64,000 nt of DNA from Spirochaetota bacterium (GTDB lineage Bacteria > Spirochaetota > Spirochaetia > Treponematales > Rectinemataceae). Positions within the stretch are counted from its first letter, which is position 1. Each line of letters begins with the position of its first letter. The stretch covers positions 62,001-126,000 of the forward strand of contig JAJUJQ010000006.1 of the NCBI GenBank assembly GCA_029265255.1. Reading direction: 5' to 3'. Below, in pieces: positions 51,183 to 60,025 of the stretch. The position numbers and the translations under genes are program-made. The notes under the pieces are model-generated. The model was not told the origin of the DNA. It made no database searches and saw only the letters and a program-made list of their open reading frames with translations.

Positions 51183-52682
51183 TTATATGGTTCTTAAATG
51201 ATCAAGCGCTTCATTGATTTTTTTCTCGAGGTACAACAACTCTCGTTCGCTCAGGCCCTGCCCGAATACAATCTTTTTTGTGCCGGTATCAATGCTGAGC
51301 TCACGCAGGTGCCTCCCATTGATCTGGAATGAAGAGGTGGCAACTTTCGCGCGCCCGATATCGGCAAGCGGATACTGTTCGGCATGATCGGTAAGAAATC
51401 CCTTGCTTTTCAAGAGCAATCCATCCTGCGTAATAAAGAGCTCGTGGTCTACTAATCGCGGGCTGATAATTGCTTTTGCCATGGTGATTCCAATAATCCA
51501 GAATGGAATACTGAATAAGGGAAAGAAAATGGGCGCGCGCATCCGCAGGGTCATGGAAGTCCAGAAGAATACGAAGCCCAGCCATGCAATGGGGAATGCA
51601 ACAATACCAGGGGGAGAGTGTGCTCCTGAACCTCTGGGATGCTTAATATAAAGCCCAGGCTCCAAAGACTGAATCTCGAGTCTGCTGTCGCTTGGGAGTT
51701 GGGCGGGGTAATGGTTTTTGTGTTCTAATTGCGATTGAAATGGCGTGGCGTCTATGCCAAGCGTCGCTTCCTTTACGGACTGTTCGATGCGATCGGTAAT
51801 GCGCCGAATATGTCGCTCAAAAGTGTCACCCTCTGCCTCTTCGATCTCGTTTTCGACAACAGGCTGCGCTGAGGCGTTTGGGAGAGCCTTCTCCCCCCGC
51901 AATATTGCTGCTGCGGTGGCGGCAGAAACGGTACGCCGGTCGGGATCTGGATCGAGCCAGCTGTCGAGCACATACGCAAGCCGCGGCGACAGATACAGAA
52001 GGCCGGAAAGGTCGATTTTCAGGTTTCGCATGGGAAGTTCTGCTGGATTGCGGCCGGTAAGCATGAAGACTGCGGTGGCGGCAGCGCCATACAGGTCCGA
52101 GCGATGGGTGGCGCGGCCTGACACCTGTTCCAGCGGGATATAGCCAGCGGTGCCGACGAGCGTGGCTCCCTGATACAGCGACGTCCGAATGGCATCCTGT
52201 ACCGTGGAGAAATCGACCAGCGCTAGATGACCATCCGGCCTGAGAATGACATTGCGCGGATTGATGTCCCTGTGTACAACCGGCGGCCTCAAGCTGCCGA
52301 TATAGGCGAGGATGTCGCAGAGCTCGGCCAGCAGTTCCTCGATACGCGCTTCCGTGAACTTGCGTCCCGAGCCGATGTAATGTTCCACGGTTTCACCAGG
52401 GATGTATTCCATGACGAGGGCAAATAGGAGCCGACCGTCCTGCGCGACTTCAAAGCTGTCGATGTAGGCGGGGATACCGGGATGATGCAAGGTGCGGAGG
52501 ATATCGGCTTCGCGCCGAAATAGATCGAGCGATTTCCATGAGTCGGCTTCCGCGAGGTCGAAGAGCTTGAGGACGAGAGGGGTACCCTCTTCCCCTTTTT
52601 TTGCGCGCCAGGTTGACGCGGTGACACCCTTGCCAAGGCGGGTTTCGAGCACATAGGGGCCGATTTGGTCGCCGGCGTTCAT
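51183..52682 (-). CDS. Serine/threonine protein kinase with C-terminal membrane and PH-like region
   Basis: This is a 499-residue protein. Residues ~8-265 form a Hanks-type kinase with the glycine loop LGKGVTASTW, Lys39 (VLKLF), Glu58, HRD at 137-139 (HRDINPRN), and the metal-binding Asp157 in DFS, where most kinases have DFG. GTAGYIPLEQ is the activation/P+1 segment. Residues ~365-415 hold two membrane helices. Residues ~420-499 resemble a bacterial PH domain (ELFITQDGLLLKSKG). It overlaps the upstream TPR gene by 4 bases, so the TPR protein is a likely partner or substrate. Confidence 0.88.
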   Translation of the reverse strand: MNAGDQIGPYVLETRLGKGVTASTWRAKKGEEGTPLVLKLFDLAEADSWKSLDLFRREADILRTLHHPGIPAYIDSFEVAQDGRLLFALVMEYIPGETVEHYIGSGRKFTEARIEELLAELCDILAYIGSLRPPVVHRDINPRNVILRPDGHLALVDFSTVQDAIRTSLYQGATLVGTAGYIPLEQVSGRATHRSDLYGAAATAVFMLTGRNPAELPMRNLKIDLSGLLYLSPRLAYVLDSWLDPDPDRRTVSAATAAAILRGEKALPNASAQPVVENEIEEAEGDTFERHIRRITDRIEQSVKEATLGIDATPFQSQLEHKNHYPAQLPSDSRLEIQSLEPGLYIKHPRGSGAHSPPGIVAFPIAWLGFVFFWTSMTLRMRAPIFFPLFSIPFWIIGITMAKAIISPRLVDHELFITQDGLLLKSKGFLTDHAEQYPLADIGRAKVATSSFQINGRHLRELSIDTGTKKIVFGQGLSERELLYLEKKINEALDHLRTI

Positions 52683-53248
52683 TCGTCATTCTCCGGCTCG
52701 GATGTGGCACCATTGTGCATGCGTGCTTCCTTCAGCCGGTCAAGCGCCCACGCGCGCCGGTCCGCCAGGCCGAGCTCGTCATAGGTATCGGCAAGATTGA
52801 ACCACGCGTCGGCAAAATCGGGTTCGATGCCGACCGCGCGCTCAAAACAATCGCGTGCCTGCGTGTAGTCTCCGGAACGGAAGGCTACGACACCAAGGTC
52901 ATTCCAGGCTGGGGCATGGCGCGGGTTGGATTTGAGGGCGCGATCGTAGAAGGCGCGCGCTTCGGGTAGATTGTCCTGCTCGTACGCGAGAAGCCCGAGG
53001 GCGTGGAGCACTTCTGCTGATTCCGGTTCCAGCGCGAGCGCCGCTTCAAGATCGTGCCGCGCCGCGTCCAGATTGCCGGCCAGGCGATGCGCTTCCGCTC
53101 GGTTGAACAGGAGGCCGGCACGGGTCGGATCGAGCGAGAGTGCCTTGGTAAGAAGCCCTTCGGCTTCCGCATACCGGCCCGAATCGATAAGCGATACCGC
53201 GCGGTTGTTTAGATCGGCGATGATCGCGTCTTTTTCCTGATTTGCCAT
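52679..53248 (-). CDS. Tetratricopeptide repeat protein
   Basis: This 189-residue protein is built from about four to five TPR units (residues ~8-175; AVSLIDSGRYAEAEGLLTKALSLDP, LFNRAEAHRLAGNLDAARHDLEAAL and similar). There is no signal peptide, so it should be cytoplasmic. TPR proteins mediate protein contacts. It is the first gene of a two-gene unit with the kinase (ATGA overlap at 52679-52682), which suggests a scaffold for phosphorylation targets. Confidence 0.9.
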   Translation of the reverse strand: MANQEKDAIIADLNNRAVSLIDSGRYAEAEGLLTKALSLDPTRAGLLFNRAEAHRLAGNLDAARHDLEAALALEPESAEVLHALGLLAYEQDNLPEARAFYDRALKSNPRHAPAWNDLGVVAFRSGDYTQARDCFERAVGIEPDFADAWFNLADTYDELGLADRRAWALDRLKEARMHNGATSEPENDE

Positions 53249-53527
53249 TGCATTTGCCTCCGTATGAAAGATAATTCAATTAGCGGCGTTCGTCACCTCA
53301 TGGGGGAAGAGGGAGAGGATGAGGGTTGGTAGAGCGGGGAGACGGTGAGAAGGTGCATATGAGGGCCTGCGGGCTGGGCGCGCGGAGGTCGCAACTAAGC
53401 TCTTGGGGGGTGCACAAGGTACGGGCAGGGATTGGGCAGCCTGATAAACAGGTACGAAACAGGCAAAAGGCAAAGGCGGCATGCGGGTGGGAGGTTGGAA
53501 AAAAAGGGGGGGACCGGGCCAGGGGTA
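53249..53527. other. Intergenic region without a supported gene
   Basis: About 280 bases lie between the divergent TPR gene and the hydrogenase promoter. The stretch is G-rich on the plus strand. Open frames cross it in both directions, but none has a ribosome site, a recognisable motif or a plausible start. I see no hairpin with a T-run and no RNA gene. Confidence 0.5.
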
Positions 53528-53556
53528 TTGAGCAATTTTTATTTATTAGGTACGAT
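53528..53556 (+). promoter_or_regulatory. Promoter of the hydrogenase operon
   Basis: TTGAGC (53528-53533) and TACGAT (53551-53556) are 17 bases apart in an AT-rich segment that interrupts a GC-rich region. The first start codon is at 53619, leaving a leader of about 55 bases with AGGGGG as ribosome site. Confidence 0.6.
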
Positions 53557-53618
53557 GCTATCGCTATTTATTTATCTATATTCCTATATTCAATATTTCT
53601 AATGCAGGGGGCTGCACG

Positions 53619-54095
53619 ATGGTTGCAGGAGACATTGAATTCTCGAGCGAGCTCCAGTCGTACATTGATGAATGGAGCCGGAAGGAAGGCGGGCTCGTGA
53701 TGATGCTGCACCGGATTCAGCACGAATTCGGGTACATCCCCAGAGCCGCGGCGGAAAGGCTGTCTCTGATTTCCGGCATTCCGCTCGCGAAGATTTACGG
53801 CGTCATTACGTTCTATCACTTCTTCAAGACGACGAAGCCCGGCAAGCACCGGATCGCGGTGTGCATGGGCACCGCCTGCTACCTGAAGGGCGGCAAGGAT
53901 CTGCTGGACGAGACCCGCTCCATTCTGTCGATTGAGCCGGACGAGGTGACGGACGACGGGTTGTTCAGTGTGGACGAAGTGCGCTGCCTGGGATGCTGCG
54001 GCCTGGCCCCCGTGCTCATGATTGATGACGAAGTGTACGGAAAGCTCACGAAGGAGCAGCTCCCCGACATTATTGCCGAATATCGGGCGCGATAA
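53619..54095 (+). CDS. hydC: NuoE-like 2Fe-2S subunit of the hydrogenase complex (HydC)
   Basis: This 158-residue thioredoxin-like ferredoxin is the gamma subunit of the NADH-linked hydrogenase. The four cluster Cys are visible in CMGTACYLKGG near residue 88 and CLGCCGLAPV near residue 128. The N-terminal helical part (MMLHRIQHEFGYIPRAAAERLS) is typical of NuoE. It is the first gene of the five-gene operon. It carries electrons between the NADH-binding subunit and the catalytic subunit's clusters. Length is normal. Confidence 0.95.
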   Translation: MVAGDIEFSSELQSYIDEWSRKEGGLVMMLHRIQHEFGYIPRAAAERLSLISGIPLAKIYGVITFYHFFKTTKPGKHRIAVCMGTACYLKGGKDLLDETRSILSIEPDEVTDDGLFSVDEVRCLGCCGLAPVLMIDDEVYGKLTKEQLPDIIAEYRAR

Positions 54096-54114
54096 GCGTA
54101 CAGACTCGGAAGGT

Positions 54115-54654
54115 ATGCACTATTCGGTGTCGGATTTTGTGCTGGATGTCGTGCAGAACGCGGTGGAAGCCGGCGCGCGCACCATCGAGCTCGAGTTCGA
54201 CGAACGAGAAGACGGCGTGCGGGTGCGCGTGATGGACGATGGCTGTGGTATGGACGAGGTGACGCGGGAGCGCGCGCTCGATCCGTTCCGGTCGGGTGGA
54301 GCGAAACACCCCGGCAGAAAGGCGGGACTCGGCCTGCCGTTTCTGCATCAGGCTGTCGCGCTCGCTGGCGGGTCTTTCGATCTGGTGTCCGAGAAGGGAA
54401 AGGGAACCACGGTCAGTTTCTTTTTCCCCGCGGCGCATGTGGACAGCCCCCCGACAGGGGATGTCGTGTCGCTGTTCATGACCGTGCTCGGCATGGCCGG
54501 GCAGTCTGACATGGTACTGAAGAGACGGAGGGCCCGGGATGGGCTTTCCTACGAAGTTCGGAAAAGCGAGCTTGTCGAGGCGGTCGGAGACTTGTCGTCG
54601 GCCTCGTCGCTGTCGCTCGTGCGGCAGTTTCTCGCATCTCAGGAGGAGGGATAA
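54115..54654 (+). CDS. HATPase (GHKL)-fold protein of the hydrogenase operon
   Basis: This 179-residue protein has an N-terminal GHKL ATP-binding fold: VLDVVQNAVEAGA (N box near residue 13), VMDDGCGMD (G1 box near 40), and GLGLPFLHQAVALAGG (G2 box near 75). A short C-terminal extension (~120-179) has no recognisable function. There is no phospho-acceptor His domain. The start ATG 54115 has GGAAGG almost touching it, so another start is possible. This gene recurs between hydC and the ferredoxin gene in [FeFe]-hydrogenase operons of Clostridia, Thermotogae and spirochaetes (from memory), but its role is not established. Confidence 0.85.
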   Translation: MHYSVSDFVLDVVQNAVEAGARTIELEFDEREDGVRVRVMDDGCGMDEVTRERALDPFRSGGAKHPGRKAGLGLPFLHQAVALAGGSFDLVSEKGKGTTVSFFFPAAHVDSPPTGDVVSLFMTVLGMAGQSDMVLKRRRARDGLSYEVRKSELVEAVGDLSSASSLSLVRQFLASQEEG

Positions 54655-54659
54655 GCACT

Positions 54660-55055
54660 ATGGCAAAGATGACCCTCGAACAGCTCCGGGCGCTTCGCGA
54701 ACGCAGGCAGAAGGAGCTCGACCAGCGGACGGTTGAGGGAAAGGACATTCAGGTGATTGTCGGTATGGGTACATGCGGGATTGCCGCAGGCGCAAAACAG
54801 ACCTTTGACGCAATTGTCGCGGCGCTGGAAAAGCACAACATCGCGGATAAGGTTGTGGTGCGCCAGACGGGCTGCATGGGCCTGTGCTATGTGGAGCCGA
54901 CGGTTGAGGTGGTCATGCCGGGTATGCCGAACGTCATTTACGGCAAAATGACCTCCGAGGTGGCGGAAGAGCTTGTGGTGAAGCACTTGATCGAGCGCAG
55001 CCTGCTCGACAGCCATATCTACGACAAGCCCGCGGTCGACATCATGAAGCGCTGA
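54660..55055 (+). CDS. Thioredoxin-like 2Fe-2S ferredoxin of the hydrogenase operon
   Basis: This 131-residue protein begins with a basic helix (EQLRALRERRQKELDQRT). A thioredoxin-like ferredoxin fold follows, with MGTCGIAAGAKQTFDAI near residue 35 and TGCMGLCYVEP near residue 75 supplying the four cluster Cys. Homologous domains form the N-terminus of the next gene product. It starts after AGGAGGAG, 5 bases from the HATPase stop. It probably serves as an extra electron carrier or regulator of the complex. Confidence 0.9.
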   Translation: MAKMTLEQLRALRERRQKELDQRTVEGKDIQVIVGMGTCGIAAGAKQTFDAIVAALEKHNIADKVVVRQTGCMGLCYVEPTVEVVMPGMPNVIYGKMTSEVAEELVVKHLIERSLLDSHIYDKPAVDIMKR

Positions 55056-55068
55056 GCCGGAGGAAGCC

Positions 55069-56856
55069 ATGGCGTACAAGAATTTTATTCTGGTTTGCGG
55101 CGGTACGGGATGCGAATCCTCCCGCAGCGATGAAATTTACCGGAACCTGCTCAAGGAAGCGGAAGTCCTTGGTGTGAGTAGGGACGTGCAGATCGTCAAA
55201 ACCGGATGCTTTGGATTCTGCGAGAAGGGCCCTATCGTCAAGGTGCTGCCCAGCGAGTCTTTCTATGTCGAGGTGAAGCCCGAGGATGCCCATGAGATCA
55301 TCGCCGAACAGGTCGTGAAGGGACGGGAAGTCGCGCGTCTTCTTTACCGGAAGACCGAGAAGGCCGACGCCACAAAGCTCGCGGATATCGATTTCTATCA
55401 GAAACAGTACCGCATTGTGCTTCGCAACTGCGGTGTCATCAATCCTGAAAATATCGACGAGTACATCGCGCGCGACGGTTATAAAGCGCTCGAGATGGCG
55501 CTGTTTGAGATGACGCCAGAGCAGATTATCGCCGAGATCAAAGCATCCGGGCTGCGGGGGCGCGGCGGCGCGGGGTTCCCCACCGGCATCAAGTGGGAAA
55601 CCGCCCGCAAAGCACCTGGTGATGTGAAGTACATTGTCTGCAACGCCGACGAGGGCGACCCGGGCGCGTATATGGACCGCTCCACCATCGAAGGTGACCC
55701 GCACAGCATTCTGGAAGCGATGACCATCGCCGGCCGCGCGGTAGGCGCGAATTTCGGCTACATCTACATCCGCGCCGAGTACCCGCTTGCCATCGAGCGC
55801 CTCAAGATCGCAATCGCGCAGGCAAAGGAATATGGCCTGCTTGGGGAAAACATTCTTGGGTCGGGCTTCAACTTTGATGTGGAAATCCGTCTTGGCGCCG
55901 GCGCGTTTGTCTGCGGCGAGGAAACGGCCCTCCTGCAGTCCATCGAAGGCAAGCGCGGCATGCCTGTGCCCAAGCCTCCCTTCCCCGCTATCAAGGGTCT
56001 GTGGGGCAAGCCGACGGTCATCAACAATGTCGAAACGCTCGCCAATATCCCCGTCATCCTGACCAAGGGATCGGCTTGGTTCGCCTCGATCGGTACCGAG
56101 AAATCCAAGGGTACCAAGGTGTTCGCGCTTACCGGCAAGATCAACAATTCGGGCCTTATTGAAGTGCCGATGGGAACGACGCTGCGCGAGATCATCTTTG
56201 ATATCGGCGGCGGCATCAGGGGTGGCAAGAAGTTTAAGGGTGTCCAGACCGGCGGCCCATCCGGCGGCATCATCGTCGAGAAGGACCTCGATACCCCGAT
56301 TTCGTACGAGAGCCTGACCGCGCTCGGCTCGATGATGGGTTCGGGCGGCATGATCGTCATGGACGAGGACGACTGCGTGGTCGATGTCTCGAAGTTCTAC
56401 ATGGCGTTCTGTGTGGATGAGTCCTGCGGCAAATGCGCGCCCTGCCGCATCGGCACCAAGCAGCTGTACGGCATTCTGGACAAGATTTCCAAAGGGCAGG
56501 GAACGGAAGCGGATCTGGACAATCTCGAGAAAATCGGCAAGGCCATGACCAAGGCATCGCTCTGCATGCTCGGCGGTTCGGCGGCCAATCCGACCCTCTC
56601 GACCCTGCGCCATTTCCGCGATGAATATATGGAGCATATCCGCGACCGCCGGTGCCGCGCGGGCAAGTGCAAGGACCTGGTGGTATACGAGATCGACGCG
56701 GTGAAGTGTATTGGCTGCGGTTTGTGCGCGCGGCGCTGCCCGGTGCCCTGCATCACTGGCGAAAAGAAGAAAGCGCATGTCATCGATGGCTCCAAGTGCA
56801 TCAAGTGCGGCGAATGCTTTGCCGCATGCAAGTTCGGCGCGGTGATCAAGCGCTAA
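55069..56856 (+). CDS. hydB: NuoF-like NADH/FMN subunit of the hydrogenase complex (HydB)
   Basis: This is a 595-residue cytoplasmic flavoprotein. Residues ~5-95 form a 2Fe-2S thioredoxin-like domain (GGTGCESS, GCFGFCEKGP). Residues ~120-420 are the NADH and FMN domain (GLRGRGGAGFPTGIKW, ICNADEGDPGAYMD, GAGAYICGEETAL-type GAGAFVCGEETAL). An SLBB region follows, then a 4Fe-4S motif ESCGKCAPCRIGTKQ near residue 450. Two further 4Fe-4S sites (CIGCGLCARRCP, CIKCGECFAACK) end the protein. In HydABC-type complexes this subunit oxidises NADH, or reduces NAD, and can couple this to ferredoxin (electron bifurcation/confurcation). The start follows GGAGGAAGCC. Confidence 0.96.
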   Translation: MAYKNFILVCGGTGCESSRSDEIYRNLLKEAEVLGVSRDVQIVKTGCFGFCEKGPIVKVLPSESFYVEVKPEDAHEIIAEQVVKGREVARLLYRKTEKADATKLADIDFYQKQYRIVLRNCGVINPENIDEYIARDGYKALEMALFEMTPEQIIAEIKASGLRGRGGAGFPTGIKWETARKAPGDVKYIVCNADEGDPGAYMDRSTIEGDPHSILEAMTIAGRAVGANFGYIYIRAEYPLAIERLKIAIAQAKEYGLLGENILGSGFNFDVEIRLGAGAFVCGEETALLQSIEGKRGMPVPKPPFPAIKGLWGKPTVINNVETLANIPVILTKGSAWFASIGTEKSKGTKVFALTGKINNSGLIEVPMGTTLREIIFDIGGGIRGGKKFKGVQTGGPSGGIIVEKDLDTPISYESLTALGSMMGSGGMIVMDEDDCVVDVSKFYMAFCVDESCGKCAPCRIGTKQLYGILDKISKGQGTEADLDNLEKIGKAMTKASLCMLGGSAANPTLSTLRHFRDEYMEHIRDRRCRAGKCKDLVVYEIDAVKCIGCGLCARRCPVPCITGEKKKAHVIDGSKCIKCGECFAACKFGAVIKR

Positions 56857-56875
56857 GGACAGGGAGAATACGACT

Positions 56876-58660
56876 ATGGTAACTGTCAAGGTCAATGGAA
56901 TTCCTGTGCAGGTCGCCGAGGGCGCGACCGTGCTCGATGCCGCGAAGAAGGCGAATGTGAAAATCCCGACGCTCTGCTACAATCCGGACCTTTCGCCCTG
57001 GGCTTCGTGCGGCATTTGCGTCGTCAAGATCGAAGGCACGAACAAGATGCTCCGTTCCTGCTGCACCCCTGTGGCGGAAGGCATGAGCATCATCACCCAC
57101 GATCCGGAAATCGTGCAGACCCGGAAGACCGTGATCGAGCTTATCCTGTCGACCCATCCGGATGACTGCCTCGCCTGCCCGCGCAACCAGTCCTGCGAGC
57201 TCCAGACGCTCGCGCAGGAGTTTGGTATCCGTGAGCAGCCGTACCAGAAAATGGTGCGGGACCTTCCGGTGGATACCTCGACCGGATCGCTCGTGCTCAA
57301 TCCGTCCAAGTGCGTGCGCTGCGGTCGCTGCGTGAACGTGTGCCAGCAGATGCAGGGCGTGTGGGCGGTCGAGTTCCTCGGACGCGGTGAGTCTATCCGC
57401 ATCGCGCCCGCCGCCGACGTCAAGCTGGGGGAAAGCCCCTGCATCAAGTGCGGCCAGTGCTCCGCGCACTGCCCGGTCGGCGCGATCTACGAGAACGACG
57501 AAACGGCCCAGGTGTGGGACGCGCTGATGAAGAATGGCCCGGACGCGAAGGTCTGCGCGGTGCAGATCGCGCCCGCGGTACGTGTGGCGCTCGCCGAGGA
57601 CTTCGGCCTGCCCCCAGGAACGGATCTTACCGGAAAGATTTACACCGCGCTTCGCCGTCTCGGCTTTGACGCGATTTTCGACACGAACTTCTCCGCCGAC
57701 CTCACCATCATCGAGGAAGGTACCGAGTTCGTCCAGCGCCTGACCAACGCCTTCAAGATCGGCATGGACCAGGCGACCGTCGATCGCAGCCTGCCGCTGA
57801 TTACCTCCTGCTGCCCGGCGTGGGTCGACTACATGGAGAAGTACTACTCCGACATGATTCCGAACTTCTCCACCGCCAAGAGCCCGCAGCAGATGATGGG
57901 CGCGATGATCAAGACCTACTGGGCAGCCAAGGCGAATATCGACCCGGCAAAGATCTTCTCGGTCTCGGTTATGCCCTGTACCGCGAAGAAATGGGAAAAC
58001 AAGCGCAACGAGGACATGTATTCTTCCGGCCACAAGGATGTGGATATCACCCTCACGACCCGTGAGCTCGCGCGCATGATCAAGCAGGCGGGTATCGACT
58101 TGGTGAATCTGCCCGAGTCCGAGCCGGACAGCCCGCTCGGCCCGTATTCCGGCGCCGGCGCTATTTTCGGCGCCACCGGCGGTGTCATGGAAGCGGCGCT
58201 CCGGACCGCCTACCACCTGGTGACCAAGGAAGATCTGCGGGATGTGAATTTTACCGCGGTGCGCGGGCTTTCGGGCATCAAGGAAGCGGTGGTGCACATC
58301 AATGGCATCGAGCTGCGCGTCGCGGTTGCCCACCAAATGGGCAATATCGCCACGGTGCTGGACCAGGTGCGCAAGGCCCGCGAGGAAGGGAAAGAAACCC
58401 CATGGCACTTTATCGAGGTGATGGCCTGCCGCGGCGGCTGCATCGGTGGCGGTGGCCAGCCCTACGGCGCGACCGACGAAGTGCGCAAGCAGCGCATACG
58501 CTCAATTTATGATCACGATGAGCACAAGGAATACCGCTGCTCGCACCACAATCCTTATATCAAAAAGGTGTACGAGGAGTTCCTGGGCGAGCCGAACGGT
58601 CACAAGGCGCACGAACTATTGCACACGCACTACTTTGAGCGGCCGCTTTATCTCAAATAA
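56876..58660 (+). CDS. hydA: [FeFe] hydrogenase catalytic subunit (HydA)
   Basis: This is a 594-residue H2-evolving/oxidising enzyme. Residues ~1-75 are an N-terminal 2Fe-2S domain. The His-ligated 4Fe-4S motif (HPDDCLACPRNQSCEL) is near residue 97. Two 4Fe-4S sites follow (CVRCGRCVNVCQ, CIKCGQCSAHCP). The H-cluster signatures are intact: TSCCPAWV near 308, MPCTAKKWE near 366, and EVMACRGGCIGGGGQPY near 514. The small-subunit-like C-terminal segment closes the protein. There is no extra C-terminal 2Fe-2S domain as in Thermotoga HydA. It is the last gene of the operon, followed by a strong terminator. Maturases HydE, HydF and HydG are not in this window. Confidence 0.97.
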   Translation: MVTVKVNGIPVQVAEGATVLDAAKKANVKIPTLCYNPDLSPWASCGICVVKIEGTNKMLRSCCTPVAEGMSIITHDPEIVQTRKTVIELILSTHPDDCLACPRNQSCELQTLAQEFGIREQPYQKMVRDLPVDTSTGSLVLNPSKCVRCGRCVNVCQQMQGVWAVEFLGRGESIRIAPAADVKLGESPCIKCGQCSAHCPVGAIYENDETAQVWDALMKNGPDAKVCAVQIAPAVRVALAEDFGLPPGTDLTGKIYTALRRLGFDAIFDTNFSADLTIIEEGTEFVQRLTNAFKIGMDQATVDRSLPLITSCCPAWVDYMEKYYSDMIPNFSTAKSPQQMMGAMIKTYWAAKANIDPAKIFSVSVMPCTAKKWENKRNEDMYSSGHKDVDITLTTRELARMIKQAGIDLVNLPESEPDSPLGPYSGAGAIFGATGGVMEAALRTAYHLVTKEDLRDVNFTAVRGLSGIKEAVVHINGIELRVAVAHQMGNIATVLDQVRKAREEGKETPWHFIEVMACRGGCIGGGGQPYGATDEVRKQRIRSIYDHDEHKEYRCSHHNPYIKKVYEEFLGEPNGHKAHELLHTHYFERPLYLK

Positions 58661-58685
58661 TGTAACGCTCGGGTATTGATTTTGC

Positions 58686-58724
58686 GCCCGCGGTACCGAG
58701 CTCCGGTGCCGCGGGCTTTTTTTT
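58686..58724 (+). terminator. Intrinsic terminator of the hydrogenase operon
   Basis: A 13-bp GC-rich stem (58686-58698 with 58704-58716, one GU pair) has a 5-base loop and is followed by eight T. It lies 25 bases past the hydA stop. Confidence 0.92.
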
Positions 58725-58770
58725 CTGGACGAAGCCGTTTCGCGCGGCTGGAGGATGCCTGACAGCCGCC

Positions 58771-59988
58771 TCAATATCGCGGGGGCCGCAGAATGACACG
58801 CAGCCGGCTCTCCGCCGCGATGCCGACATGCAGCGAGACCGCGTTCTGACGAACTTCCAGACCCTCCGCTTCGATGAGGCATCCACGGGAGAGATCGAAG
58901 AACCCGAGCGCGCGGGCCTCGGGGCTGTTCTGTGGTGCTGATAGCGTGACAAGGCCGGATGCCGCGCACACGATGACGCGGATGCGGCCAGCTTTGTTGC
59001 GCATGGGCTCGGATACAACGCGGCCGTGGAGCGATACCGGGAGTAGCTCGGCGGGATGAGCCGAAAGGGCAGGCGACGCATTGCCGAAAGCAAGCCACGC
59101 CGCCTTGAGCGAGGTCCGATCCAGTCCAGCGCGATCGGCCAGCGCGCGAACCTCTCGCGGCGGGGTCCACGCCCACTCGGAAAAGCAGGGACGGTCGCCC
59201 GCGGCACGAAGCGGGCACGGGCCTGTATGCGGGCAGGGCGCCAGGCAGGAAAGTCCGGCGCGGGCCGCAGGTTCGAGTAGCGCATCCCGGAGCGCCAGGA
59301 GGGGAACGCTCGTGTAGTGGGCCGAAGGCTCGACGATCAGCAAAAGGCCGTTTCCCGTAAGCAGCGGGAATAGCGACGCAAGCAACTCGCGGCGGCGGTC
59401 GATGGCGTCGGGCTGTCCATGCCACAGTTCGTTGACGCTGTGCGACGCGATGATGAGGTCGAATTTACGCTGCCGCGTGTCCGCAGGAAGGCCTGGGCCC
59501 TTCTGCAGATCGGCCGCTACGGCCGAAATATCGGGTTTTCCCGGGCCATCCGGAAGCATCGTGTCCAGGATGCGGCGAGCGACATCGAGCGCGCAGCGGC
59601 TGCGGTCCAGCATAACAAGGTGGTTGATCGCTTTACCGTGCCGGGCCGCGTGCCACACCACGGCGCCACTCGCCGGCCCTGGCCCGGCTCCCAGATCCAG
59701 CACGGTTTGAGGGATATGATAAAGCCCCCGTTCCGCCAGCTCCTCAAGGGCGCAGGCTACCTCCGAAAAGGATACCGGCCAGTAATAGGCACAATAGGCG
59801 CTGAGCGCCGCGGCTTCGTCCATGTAGGGAGAGGAGACGCGGGAGCGCTCGCCGGTCAGCCCGCGCTGGAGGGCAACCAGCGCCGCCGCGATCGCGCTGG
59901 GGCCAAGGGTTGGACCCGGCGCGGCGCCGCGCGCAGCCCGGAACCAGTCGTGTGGAGTCATCTGTATCTTTATACCGAATCGGGGCAT
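58771..59988 (-). CDS. Rsm22-type SAM-dependent methyltransferase
   Basis: This 405-residue protein has a methyltransferase fold (VLDLGAGPGPASGAV near residue 95, then LDRSRCALDVARR and IIASHSVNEL). The Cys-containing region LAPCPHTGPCPL with a later CFSEW is the Rsm22 family's Fe-S or zinc motif. Rsm22 is associated with the small mitochondrial ribosomal subunit; bacterial members are uncharacterised. A second ATG 27 bases inside is an alternative start, since neither has a strong ribosome site. The gene is divergent from the GGDEF gene, with only 37 bases between them. Confidence 0.82.
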   Translation of the reverse strand: MPRFGIKIQMTPHDWFRAARGAAPGPTLGPSAIAAALVALQRGLTGERSRVSSPYMDEAAALSAYCAYYWPVSFSEVACALEELAERGLYHIPQTVLDLGAGPGPASGAVVWHAARHGKAINHLVMLDRSRCALDVARRILDTMLPDGPGKPDISAVAADLQKGPGLPADTRQRKFDLIIASHSVNELWHGQPDAIDRRRELLASLFPLLTGNGLLLIVEPSAHYTSVPLLALRDALLEPAARAGLSCLAPCPHTGPCPLRAAGDRPCFSEWAWTPPREVRALADRAGLDRTSLKAAWLAFGNASPALSAHPAELLPVSLHGRVVSEPMRNKAGRIRVIVCAASGLVTLSAPQNSPEARALGFFDLSRGCLIEAEGLEVRQNAVSLHVGIAAESRLRVILRPPRY

Positions 59989-60015
59989 TGCAGGCTATAG
60001 GGAATATGGTATACT
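59988..60015 (+). promoter_or_regulatory. Promoter of the GGDEF gene, giving a near-leaderless transcript
   Basis: TTGCAG (59988-59993) and TATACT (60010-60015) are 16 bases apart on the plus strand. Transcription from here would begin about five bases before the ATG at 60026, and no ribosome binding site lies between. Confidence 0.45.
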
Positions 60016-60025
60016 TGCATTCTAA

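Noticed and set aside
53326..53700. A 124-codon plus-strand frame before hydC
   Set aside because: It crosses the likely hydrogenase promoter and overlaps the hydC start. It has no ribosome site, and its composition is unlike a protein.
55042..56895. A 617-codon open frame on the minus strand opposite hydB
   Set aside because: It is antisense to a gene with clear NADH, FMN and Fe-S motifs. Long antisense frames are expected in GC-rich coding DNA, and no motif is seen in it.
56846..58408. A 520-codon open frame on the minus strand opposite hydA
   Set aside because: It is a shadow of the hydrogenase gene. The composition is His/Arg/Asp-rich without any domain.
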